A stretch of 5,886 bases of DNA from Bryobacterales bacterium (GCA_003164075.1 PLRZ01000391.1:366-6251), one strand, 5' to 3'. Counted from the first letter of the stretch, positions 1 through 5,835 are shown. A program made the numbers and translations. The notes: a model not told the origin generated them from the letters alone.

Positions 1-941
1 GGCTTCAGCAGGCCGCGGACCAGCAGATCCTGCCCGTTGGTGATGCCGCCTTCCAGTCCGCCGGCCCGATTGGCGCCGCGCGTGAAACGGGAGGCCTCGC
101 GATCGTAATGGATAGTGTCCTGCACCTTGGACCCGAAGCTGGCGGCGCCTTCCGAGGCCGAGCCGACTTCCACTCCCTTGACGGCCTGAATCGAGACCAC
201 GGCTTGCGCCAGGCGGCCGTCAAGGCGCGAGTCCCAAGTGGCGTGCGACCCCAGCCCGGCCGGCAGTCCATGGGCCACTACCTCAAAGACGCCGCCCACG
301 GTATCGCCGGTGCGATAGGCCTGGTCCACTACTTCTTTCATGCGCTCCTCGACGGCGGCGTCCACGCAGCCCAGCAGCACGGCGTCCTTCCGGCTGAGCG
401 CCACTAACTCCGGCCACTCGACGGGCCGCTCCAGGTGTACCGGGCCGACGGCCACGGAATGGCTGAGCACCTGGACGTCGAATTCGGCCAGGAGCGCCTT
501 GGCAACGGCGCCCACCGCCACCCGCGCGGCCGTCTCGCGGGCGCTGGCGCGTTCCAAAATATACCTGGCATCGTGGAAATTGTACTTGATCGCGCCGGCC
601 AGGTCGGCATGGCCGGGACGCGGCCGGGTGACCGGTTTCCGCTTATCCTCCCCGCCGGGTAGAGTCTCCACGGGGAGCACTTCCGTCCAGTTCTCCCAGT
701 CCTTATTGCGGATCAGGATGGCCACGGGCGAGCCGATGGTGTGGGAGTGGCGCACTCCGGCCACAATTTCAGCGCGGTCCGTTTCGATCTTCATGCGCCC
801 GCCACGGCCATAGCCTTGTTGGCGGCGCCAAAGTTCACGGTTGACTGCTTCCAACGAAACTGGTATACCGGCGGGCAGCCCCACGAGTGTCGCTACCAGG
901 CACTCCCCATGGGACTCTCCGGCGGTCTCAAATCGCAACAT
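1..941 (-). CDS. aroC: Chorismate synthase, N-terminal 313 residues (cut by window edge)
   Basis: AroC converts 5-enolpyruvylshikimate-3-phosphate to chorismate, the last step of the shikimate pathway. It is a cytosolic tetramer that needs reduced FMN. Translating the minus strand from the ATG at 941-939 gives an uninterrupted frame of 313 codons running off the left edge. Visible motifs are GESHG at residues 8-12 (first family signature), GRGGRMKIETD at 45-55, RPRPGHADLAG at 106-116, ERASARETAARVAVGAV at 130-146 (second signature), GSHATWDSRLDGRLAQAV at 231-248 and GGITNGQ at 298-304. The third signature (RSD...) would lie in the missing C-terminus. The spacing fits the longer (about 390-residue) Bacillus-like type rather than the 361-residue E. 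coli type, so roughly 75 residues are missing. No clear Shine-Dalgarno precedes the start, but the protein begins exactly where the family normally does (MLRFETAGESHG). The identification is secure. Confidence 0.97.
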   Translation of the reverse strand, partial: MLRFETAGESHGECLVATLVGLPAGIPVSLEAVNRELWRRQQGYGRGGRMKIETDRAEIVAGVRHSHTIGSPVAILIRNKDWENWTEVLPVETLPGGEDKRKPVTRPRPGHADLAGAIKYNFHDARYILERASARETAARVAVGAVAKALLAEFDVQVLSHSVAVGPVHLERPVEWPELVALSRKDAVLLGCVDAAVEERMKEVVDQAYRTGDTVGGVFEVVAHGLPAGLGSHATWDSRLDGRLAQAVVSIQAVKGVEVGSASEGAASFGSKVQDTIHYDREASRFTRGANRAGGLEGGITNGQDLLVRGLLK

Positions 942-1008
942 GAGAGCGGAGTTTTTATGGTAGCAGACTGGAACAATTGCTTGCCTTTGTTCGTATTAGG
1001 CTAAGAAC

Positions 1009-1012
1009 GGAG
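1009..1012 (+). promoter_or_regulatory. Ribosome binding site for the small membrane protein
   Basis: GGAG lies 7 bases before the GTG at 1020 and 10 bases before the ATG at 1023, so it supports a translation start here but does not decide between the two codons. It is one of few clear Shine-Dalgarno sequences in the window. Confidence 0.6.
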
Positions 1013-1022
1013 AAAGACCGTG

Positions 1023-1211
1023 ATGAAGCTTCTATTGTGGTGTATCCTGCTGTTCTTCTGCTGGCCCCTGGCCCTGGTGGCGCTGGTGCTGTACCCTTTG
1101 GTATGGCTGTGGCTGCTACCGTTCCGCATTGTCGGAATCGCGGTGGGAGGTGCTCTCGAACTGGTCTGGGCGGTGATTACTTTGCCCGCGCGGGTGCTGC
1201 GGGCGTTGTAA
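1023..1211 (+). CDS. Small hydrophobic membrane protein, two segments, unknown function
   Basis: This is a 62-residue, almost entirely apolar protein. A first hydrophobic stretch (about residues 2-31, rich in Leu, Trp, Phe) is followed by a short PFR turn and a second stretch (about 36-56). It ends with a basic ARVLRAL tail. This looks like a two-pass inner-membrane miniprotein. I chose the ATG at 1023; a GTG immediately before it (1020) would add one residue. Both are served by GGAG at 1009-1012, 10 or 7 bases upstream. The gene is divergent from aroC across about 80 bases. Its TAA stop (1209-1211) is one base from the stop of the convergent DUF5670-type gene. I do not recognise a named family. 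That it is a real gene is inferred from the ribosome binding site, the coherent membrane composition and the fit between neighbours. Confidence 0.7.
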   Translation: MKLLLWCILLFFCWPLALVALVLYPLVWLWLLPFRIVGIAVGGALELVWAVITLPARVLRAL

Positions 1212-1212
1212 G

Positions 1213-1359
1213 CTAGGCTTCCCGATGACCCATGGTCACCCGGATGAGCAAGACGGCGATGCTGACAACCGGCAGGATGTGGAGGAAGCCCCCGAAGGTC
1301 CAGGCTGTGGCCAATCCCAGGAGCCACAGCGCCATCAGTATTGCTGCCAACCAAAGCAT
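1213..1359 (-). CDS. Lmo0937/DUF5670-type mini membrane protein
   Basis: This is a 48-residue frame from the ATG at 1359-1357 to the TAG at 1215-1213, short enough to be missed by many gene callers. It begins MLWLAAILMALWLLGL, has the small-residue centre TAWTFGGFLHIL (residues 18-29), and ends VLLIRVTMGHREA. The order is Met-Leu-Trp start, first helix (about 4-20), a GGF-x-HIL motif (23-29), second helix (about 29-41), then a short basic tail. This matches the Lmo0937 (DUF5670) family of about 50-residue bacterial membrane proteins, whose function is unknown. The only ribosome-binding match is weak (AGAGC about 4 bases upstream). It starts 32 bases after the PilZ stop on the same strand, so it is probably translated from the PilZ transcript. 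Family assignment is by remembered consensus, not a search. Confidence 0.82.
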   Translation of the reverse strand: MLWLAAILMALWLLGLATAWTFGGFLHILPVVSIAVLLIRVTMGHREA

Positions 1360-1391
1360 GGTGCTCTGAATGGAGCAATTGGAGTGCCACC

Positions 1392-1799
1392 CTACGACGG
1401 GAAGCGGAGTTCCACGGGCGCGGGGATACCGGGCTGCTGGAAAGCCTTGGAACCCTGAGTGCGGAACTCGTATCGTTCGATGGCCACGGCGGCGCCCTTC
1501 TCGTTGCTGCGCACCACACAGCCGTAAATCATCAGTTTCATGGGACAGGAATCATTGAGGAGCACGGGCCAATTCATGGACAGTTCCACTGGCATCCCCG
1601 ATGTCAGCATGTTTTCCGTCGAGAACCACACGCCGCTGCTCGAAATGTTCGTGGTCTTGCCCACGCCGGTTTCGGCTATGCGTTGTCCGTATAGCATCTT
1701 GTACCGGACTTCCTGCTCAATCTGAAATCGCCGTTTAATGCGGCGTTCGCGTTCGCCGATCCTGTTGCCAGCTTTATCCTCTTGATAGGTCTCGATCAC
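1392..1799 (-). CDS. PilZ-domain protein, predicted cyclic-di-GMP receptor
   Basis: This is a 135-residue soluble protein made essentially of one PilZ domain, the beta-barrel fold that binds cyclic-di-GMP and alters motility, adhesion or polysaccharide production through partner proteins. Both ligand motifs are intact: RxxxR at residues 20-24 in the basic run RERRIKRRF, and NxSxxG at 51-56 (NISSSG). The latter is followed by the usual hydrophobic strand GVWFS. A later strand, AAVAIERYEF (103-112), matches the end of typical PilZ domains. The start is a GTG (1799-1797) with AAGGCGG at 1812-1806, six bases upstream, which supports it. There is no membrane segment, signal peptide or second domain. 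The mini membrane gene follows after 32 bases. The pathway controlled cannot be deduced from this window. Confidence 0.95.
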   Translation of the reverse strand: MIETYQEDKAGNRIGERERRIKRRFQIEQEVRYKMLYGQRIAETGVGKTTNISSSGVWFSTENMLTSGMPVELSMNWPVLLNDSCPMKLMIYGCVVRSNEKGAAVAIERYEFRTQGSKAFQQPGIPAPVELRFPS

Positions 1800-1805
1800 T
1801 GCGCA

Positions 1806-1812
1806 CCGCCTT
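1806..1812 (-). promoter_or_regulatory. Ribosome binding site deciding the PilZ GTG start
   Basis: On the minus strand AAGGCGG (one mismatch to AAGGAGG) sits six bases before the GTG at 1799. This supports the non-ATG start. Confidence 0.6.
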
Positions 1813-1822
1813 CTTCCGCAAA

Positions 1823-1850
1823 ATTACAATGGGACGGCCGGATCGCTCAA
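1823..1850 (-). promoter_or_regulatory. Candidate sigma70-type promoter for the PilZ gene
   Basis: Reading the minus strand, TTGAGC (1850-1845) and TGTAAT (1828-1823) are separated by 16 bases. They match the -35 and -10 consensus at 4/6 and 5/6. Transcription would start near 1816, giving a leader of about 17 bases that still contains the AAGGCGG site. The position is right for the PilZ plus mini membrane gene unit. This is a motif match only. Confidence 0.4.
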
Positions 1851-1937
1851 TACCTCTTTGGTTATTTGGATGGCGCTATCGGGTCCCCCTGCGGGCTTCG
1901 ACAAAGGGTAGGTGTGGCTGCTACCGGAGAGGATGCG

Positions 1938-1986
1938 CAAAAAAACGAAAATAATAATAGACAATCAGGTCTTAAATTGCTAGTAT
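1938..1986 (+). promoter_or_regulatory. Promoter with A-rich upstream tract, driving the candidate small RNA
   Basis: TAGACA (1958-1963, 5/6 to TTGACA) and TAGTAT (1981-1986, 4/6 to TATAAT) are separated by exactly 17 bases. They are preceded by a conspicuous A-rich run (1939-1957) in otherwise GC-rich DNA, resembling an UP element. The predicted start is about 1993. No protein start codon with a ribosome site follows, but an intrinsic terminator does, about 60-90 bases downstream. An inverted repeat TTGCT (1977-1981) / AGCAA (1990-1994) straddles the -10 element and could be an operator. Confidence 0.5.
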
Positions 1987-1992
1987 TGAAGC

Positions 1993-2080
1993 AACACAGA
2001 CAGCATCCCTGGCGGCGAGTCCCCTCCCGCCGCCAACCCTCTGAGTGCAAGGCCCCGAGTTATCCAACTCGGGGCTTTTT
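1993..2080 (+). ncRNA. Candidate small non-coding RNA (~88 nt) with C-rich loop
   Basis: Between a good promoter (1958-1986) and a strong intrinsic terminator (2049-2080) lie about 88 bases without an ATG or plausible reading frame. The predicted RNA has a short single-stranded 5' leader (CAACACAGACAGC), then a hairpin with 8 perfect pairs: TGGCGGCG (2010-2017) with CGCCGCCA (2028-2035), closed by the 10-base loop AGUCCCCUCC. A short linker leads into the terminator hairpin. C-rich exposed loops are known in antisense small RNAs that pair with Shine-Dalgarno sequences of target mRNAs, so a regulatory RNA is the simplest reading. It could be a known acidobacterial RNA such as the Acido-1 motif; I cannot confirm that from memory. 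The alternative is a terminated leader or a tiny decayed gene. Confidence 0.5.
2049..2080 (+). terminator. Strong intrinsic terminator
   Basis: GCCCCGAGTT (2052-2061) pairs perfectly with AACTCGGGGC (2066-2075) around the 4-base loop ATCC, and five T residues follow at once (2076-2080). The preceding AAG can pair with the first Ts to lengthen the stem. The T run is only on the plus-strand side, so it ends rightward transcription. No rightward protein gene lies upstream within 800 bases, so the promoter at 1958-1986 is its natural partner. Confidence 0.9.
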
Positions 2081-2086
2081 CAATTT

Positions 2087-2164
2087 CCGCACGGGTAAGG
2101 CTGCGCCTACGTCGTCACGCTGACCCGCGCGCGCCTCGCGCCTAACGCTCCCTTACGGTCGCGG
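2087..2164. repeat. Palindromic block of consecutive mini-hairpins, possible interspersed repeat
   Basis: The block is framed by an imperfect inverted repeat: CCGC-N4-GTAAGG (2087-2100) faces CCTTAC-N4-GCGG (2151-2164), 10 of 14 positions complementary. Inside are three consecutive perfect mini-stems with 3-base loops: AGGC-tgc-GCCT (2098-2108), GTCA-cgc-TGAC (2114-2124) and GCGCG-cct-CGCGC (2129-2141). There is no coding signal on either strand. This resembles small palindromic elements scattered between genes in GC-rich genomes. Only one copy is in the window, so repeat status is unproven. Confidence 0.3.
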
Positions 2165-2326
2165 CTCTGAACGCGCATCGGCAAGCTTATTTCTTAACAG
2201 CTTCTAAGGGCAACGCTGTTCACTGAAAGGATATCTCAGCTCAGGTCTGTTCATACAGAGCAAACAGTATTGGAACTAACGGAGATTGTGCGTTCGCTTG
2301 CCGGCCAGTCTGACGTCCACAGGACG
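2165..2326. other. Non-coding stretch, no clear function
   Basis: No credible gene is visible here. The stretch contains AACAGC (2196-2201) / GCTGTT (2215-2220) and TCTGT-tcat-ACAGA (2248-2261) as small inverted repeats. A 5-bp stem CGTCC-aca-GGACG (2314-2326) directly abuts the stop of the RDD gene. None is followed by a T run in the direction of that gene, so no intrinsic terminator can be assigned to it. Confidence 0.4.
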
Positions 2327-3187
2327 CTAGCGCCGCCGGAAGACGCGCGATTCCAGTTCGTGGGCGGTGGGAAACGTGCGCGATATGTGGTCCTGCCAGC
2401 CCAGACTTTCCTCGTCGGCGAGGGACCAGAGGATTCCGAGAACCGAGAAGAGGCTCAGACACGTGCCGGCAAGCCGCGCCACCCGCTGCCAGGTGTCCGG
2501 TGGAAAACCAGCGAACGTGACGAGCCGCAAATGGGTCCAGCGCATCCCCACGGTCTCCGTCCCGGCGATGGTCCAGAACAGCCCGTAGGTGGCGGCAATC
2601 AGCAACAACGCGCCGCCGAAAATCATCAGATTCGGCCGATTGACGATTAATTCTCCCCCGAGTAGGATGAAGGTCAACAGGAAGAGCCCGTAGCCCACCA
2701 GGACCATGGTCCAGTCGATCGCGGCGGCCAGGGCGCGGTGTAACGAGGTTGCCACCGGGGCCTCACAATAGATCACGGCGTCGACGGTTGTCCCCAGGGT
2801 TTTCGGTTTGTTGGCCGGCGCCGGAGCGACGAAATCCAACTCGCCTTGCCCCTCCGCCGGAGGGCGCGGGGTTCGCCGCGTGGGCGGCTTGGTCCCGGCA
2901 GTGGTTGAGGCTGCGGTTTTGACACGCGTGCCGGTGCGGGGCGCACGGTTCGGCATGGCGATCACATTGGGCGTGAAGAGACTGCCTTGCACCGGCGTCG
3001 CCAGGTTCAGAGTCCGCACGAAGGGTGACTCGTCCACCATGGCGGTGGGTCGGGGCTTAGTCGCCAGGGCGCCGGTGGTGCGATGCAACGTGAACTCGCC
3101 GTTGAGAGTGTCTCCGGGTCTGCGTCCGCATCGGCGGCATCGATGTTCAATTTCGCTGTTGTGCGATCCGCAATAGCTGCAAGTCAT
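2327..3187 (-). CDS. Zinc-ribbon plus RDD-family membrane protein
   Basis: This 286-residue protein has three parts. Residues 3-20 hold two CxxC knuckles (C3, C6, C17, C20), a small zinc ribbon. Residues 30-145 are a low-complexity linker rich in Pro, Thr, Arg and Ala. Residues 148-286 form an RDD domain, with HRALAAAIDW at 150-159 (R151 and D158 are the name-giving Arg and first Asp), hydrophobic helices at about 159-180, 185-206 and 238-256, GMRWTHLRLV at 214-223, and the closing WQDHISRT at 264-271 (D266). RDD proteins are integral membrane proteins of mostly unknown function; some have been implicated in ion transport. The ATG at 3187-3185 is chosen because the Cys pair follows at once. 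It is divergent from lptD with almost no spacer. The tail RVFRRR is basic. No partner can be inferred. Confidence 0.93.
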   Translation of the reverse strand: MTCSYCGSHNSEIEHRCRRCGRRPGDTLNGEFTLHRTTGALATKPRPTAMVDESPFVRTLNLATPVQGSLFTPNVIAMPNRAPRTGTRVKTAASTTAGTKPPTRRTPRPPAEGQGELDFVAPAPANKPKTLGTTVDAVIYCEAPVATSLHRALAAAIDWTMVLVGYGLFLLTFILLGGELIVNRPNLMIFGGALLLIAATYGLFWTIAGTETVGMRWTHLRLVTFAGFPPDTWQRVARLAGTCLSLFSVLGILWSLADEESLGWQDHISRTFPTAHELESRVFRRR

Positions 3188-3199
3188 TTCAGAAACCTA

Positions 3200-5827
3200 A
3201 TGCCGATCGCCCGAGTCCCACGAAATGTGCTACCTTGCCGATTGGGCCTCTCTCGATTCAGCTCTCTCATAGTATTTAGCACAATAGTACCGGCTTGTCA
3301 TCAGAAATCTTCGAGTACTACCTGCGTTTTGTCTCTTACATTACTGTGGGCACTGGCTTTAACGACCCCAGCTTCTGCCCAGGATCCGGTTAGCACCGCG
3401 TCATTTCCTCCGACCAGAAGCTCCTCCCAAAAGCTCGTGGTTCCGGCGATGCCGGTCAAGACCAGGGAGCCTGCTCCCGCGGTCGACACCACCACCCTGG
3501 CAGTGGGGGAATGGGTGGTGACCTTGGGCCCCATGGGCTGCCAACCGGTCGATATGGTGACAGGCTGGGTGAGCGCGGTAACCTTGTTCACCGGGGAGCA
3601 AGCCGACTGTTCCCAGATGTTGGAAGGGAAGAAGCGCACGCTGCACGGGCATCCGGCGGAGATTGTGGACTCACGCATGCTGTTTCGCGCCGACACAATC
3701 GTCTACGACGGCGATACCGAGGATTTGCACGCCGAGGGACACGTCTACTATTTCGACTTCTCCAAGAACGAAAAAATCTGGTGCAACAAGCTCGACTACC
3801 ACACCGAGAAGGGCAACGAGCACGGCACGTTCTACCAGGTAATCGGCGAGACGATGCCGCGCATCGTCACCACGCCCAAACAAGGCATCCTTTATGCGCA
3901 AACCGCGCCCTTTCATTTTGAGGGCGAGTGGGCCGAGCGGGACGAAGTCAAGTACATTCTCCATAACGGCTGGGTGACCAACTGTACCCTACCCAAACCC
4001 TGGTGGCGGCTGCGGGGGAAGAAGTTCGACATCATCCCGCGGGACCGCACCAAGGCATACGACAGCACGTTTGTGCTGGCCGGCGTTCCGGTCTTCTTCT
4101 TCCCGTGGTTCTACCATCCGATGAAGCGCGAACCGCGCAAGAGCGGATTCCTGATACCCAGCCCGGGGCACAATTCGTTGCGCGGGTTTTACGTGGGGGC
4201 GGGTTACTTCTGGGCCATCAACCGCAGTTACGACGTGACATACGAGGCGCAGATTTTCGACTCCGGGCTGGTGAGCAACCACGCCGAAATCCGCGGAAAG
4301 CCAAAACCGGGAACGGACTTCGATCTGGTTGTTTTCGGTTCCGCCACCAGCCAGACGAACTCGCCCAGCGGGTTGACCGCTTATGGGGTGGGGAAGTCTC
4401 AATTGGGCAACGGCTGGACCGCCAGCGGCAACCTCAACTTCACAACCACGCTTCTGTTCCGGCAGGATTGGTCGCAATCCTACAATGAGACCGTGGGCTC
4501 CGAGCTTACCTCCTCGGGTTTCATCGACAAGAGCTGGAGCACGTACACGTTTGACGTGGTGGCGTCGCGGACGCAGGCCTTTCAGAACGTGGAGCAGGAA
4601 GTCACCAATCCGGTTACCGGCAAGACCAGCCTGGGGCCAGCCGATGCAGTGACTATCCGCAAGCTGCCGGAGGCCGAACTCACCAGCCGCGACCACGATA
4701 TCTTCCAGGGCCTGCCGCTGTGGTACTCCTTCGATGCGTCCGCCGGCATGATGTACCGCTACCTGCCGTATTTCGACGCCACGGGGACCCAGGTGATCGA
4801 CCAATTCCAGACCAATGCCTTCACCGACCGCATACGGTTTGCGCCGCACCTCACCACCGCGTTCAGCCTGGGGCCGGTGCACTTCGTGCCGAGCATCGGG
4901 ATCGACGAGACTTTTTATTCCGAATCGCAAACCCTCGATCAGGGCGTCTACCACGCGATCGGCACGGACCTAGTGCGCAGCTCGCGGGATTTTTCGCTCA
5001 ACGTGATTCTGCCGTCGCTCGAACGCATTTACAACCGGAAAACGTTCTTGGGGGACAAGCTGAAGCACGTCATCGAGCCGCGCGTCCAGTATAACTACGT
5101 CACCGGGGTCGGCACGGATTTCGACCGCTTCATTCGTTTCGACGACAACGACCTGCTTGCCAACACCAGCGAACTGGACCTTTCGCTGGCCAACCGGATC
5201 TTCGCCAAGCGCGGCGACGCGGTGACCGAGGTCTTCAGTTGGGAGATCGAGCAGAAGCGCTATTTCGACCCGACCTTCGGCGGCGCTTTGGTTCCCGGCC
5301 AGGCCAACGTTTTTACGAGCACGCTCGATCTGACCGGTTACGCTTTTCTGGTGGGCCCGCGGAGCACTTCGCCGGTGGTCTCGACGCTGCGGATCACACC
5401 CATAAGCGGCCTTTCCATCCAGTGGCAGACGGACTACGACCATCGGATGCACGCCATCGTGAACAGCGCCTTCTCGGTGGATTACAACTGGAAGAAGTAC
5501 TACCACATTTCGGGCGGGAACAACGACGTGCACAGCAACCCGCTGCTGACCCCATATGCCAACCAGTTCCGCGCGCGCGCCGCGTTCGGCAACACCAATA
5601 AACGGGGTTTTAACGCCGCCGTGGATGCGATCTACGATTATGAACAGCAGAAGCTGCTGTGGGCCACCATGCAGGTGACCTACAACACGGACTGTTGTGG
5701 CCTGAGCGTGCAATTCCGGCGGGTGTACCGCGTGGGCCTGCCGGACGAGAACCTGTACGCCGTGTCGTTTTCGGTAGCGAACATTGGCGCATTCGGTACG
5801 TTAAAGAAGCAGGACCGGCTGTTCTGA
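3200..5827 (+). CDS. lptD: LPS-assembly outer-membrane protein LptD
   Basis: LptD is the outer-membrane beta-barrel that, with the lipoprotein LptE, receives lipopolysaccharide from the periplasmic LptA bridge and inserts it in the outer leaflet. From the ATG at 3200 it has 875 residues (E. coli 784). A hydrophobic signal segment at about 42-56 ends in TPASA|QD (cleavage after 60). An OstA/LptA-like jellyroll covers about 145-290 (HGHPAEIVDS, ADTIVYDGDTEDLHAEGHV). The barrel begins near 296 (GVPVFFFPWFYHPMKREPRK, then SGFLIPSPGHNSLRGF) and runs to a terminal Phe (QDRLF), typical of outer-membrane porins. The adjacent pair C832-C833 (DCCGLS) corresponds to the E. coli pair C724-C725, which forms disulfides with N-terminal cysteines. 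Candidate N-terminal partners here are C114, C137, C195 and C262. The start is uncertain: the frame is open back to an ATG at 3083, and GTG 3227 or TTG 3242 would give a more normal signal peptide. Confidence 0.96.
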   Translation: MPIARVPRNVLPCRLGLSRFSSLIVFSTIVPACHQKSSSTTCVLSLTLLWALALTTPASAQDPVSTASFPPTRSSSQKLVVPAMPVKTREPAPAVDTTTLAVGEWVVTLGPMGCQPVDMVTGWVSAVTLFTGEQADCSQMLEGKKRTLHGHPAEIVDSRMLFRADTIVYDGDTEDLHAEGHVYYFDFSKNEKIWCNKLDYHTEKGNEHGTFYQVIGETMPRIVTTPKQGILYAQTAPFHFEGEWAERDEVKYILHNGWVTNCTLPKPWWRLRGKKFDIIPRDRTKAYDSTFVLAGVPVFFFPWFYHPMKREPRKSGFLIPSPGHNSLRGFYVGAGYFWAINRSYDVTYEAQIFDSGLVSNHAEIRGKPKPGTDFDLVVFGSATSQTNSPSGLTAYGVGKSQLGNGWTASGNLNFTTTLLFRQDWSQSYNETVGSELTSSGFIDKSWSTYTFDVVASRTQAFQNVEQEVTNPVTGKTSLGPADAVTIRKLPEAELTSRDHDIFQGLPLWYSFDASAGMMYRYLPYFDATGTQVIDQFQTNAFTDRIRFAPHLTTAFSLGPVHFVPSIGIDETFYSESQTLDQGVYHAIGTDLVRSSRDFSLNVILPSLERIYNRKTFLGDKLKHVIEPRVQYNYVTGVGTDFDRFIRFDDNDLLANTSELDLSLANRIFAKRGDAVTEVFSWEIEQKRYFDPTFGGALVPGQANVFTSTLDLTGYAFLVGPRSTSPVVSTLRITPISGLSIQWQTDYDHRMHAIVNSAFSVDYNWKKYYHISGGNNDVHSNPLLTPYANQFRARAAFGNTNKRGFNAAVDAIYDYEQQKLLWATMQVTYNTDCCGLSVQFRRVYRVGLPDENLYAVSFSVANIGAFGTLKKQDRLF
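3273..3301 (-). promoter_or_regulatory. Weak candidate promoter for the zinc-ribbon/RDD gene
   Basis: On the minus strand ATGACA (3301-3296, 5/6 to TTGACA) is followed after 17 bases by TAAATA (3278-3273, 3/6), which has a TG one base upstream as in extended -10 elements. Transcription would begin near 3266, giving a leader of about 80 bases. It lies inside the N-terminal coding part of lptD, because the two genes share their 5' region. Confidence 0.2.
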
Positions 5828-5835
5828 GCTGGGTG

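Noticed and set aside
340..813. 157-codon open frame on the plus strand
   Set aside because: Antisense to aroC; Ser/Thr/Arg-rich translation without motifs.
942..1019. Promoters in the spacer between aroC and the small membrane gene
   Set aside because: The best -10-like words (TATTAG at 994 plus; CATAAA on minus) have no acceptable -35 partner at 16-18 bases, so I do not call them.
1001..1519. 172-codon open frame on the minus strand
   Set aside because: It runs across three better supported genes (small membrane protein, DUF5670-type, PilZ) in the wrong frame, and its Arg/Ser/Pro-rich sequence has no domain.
1993..2080. A tiny peptide gene instead of a small RNA
   Set aside because: There is no ATG on the plus strand in this interval. 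A GTG at 2044 has no ribosome binding site and reads directly through the terminator.
1782..2123. 113-codon open frame on the plus strand through the intergenic region
   Set aside because: It reads straight through the promoter, small-RNA hairpin and terminator. Its composition is non-protein-like and there is no ribosome site.
2314..2326. Hairpin CGTCC-aca-GGACG right after the RDD stop as a terminator
   Set aside because: The stem is only 5 bp and no T run follows in the direction of transcription (leftward).
3989..4954. 321-codon open frame on the minus strand
   Set aside because: It lies entirely antisense to lptD, whose sequence is unmistakable. Its translation is Arg/Gly/His-rich with no domain, typical of a high-GC shadow frame.
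4970..5713. 247-codon open frame on the minus strand
   Set aside because: Antisense shadow of the lptD barrel region with no recognisable domain and no ribosome binding site.
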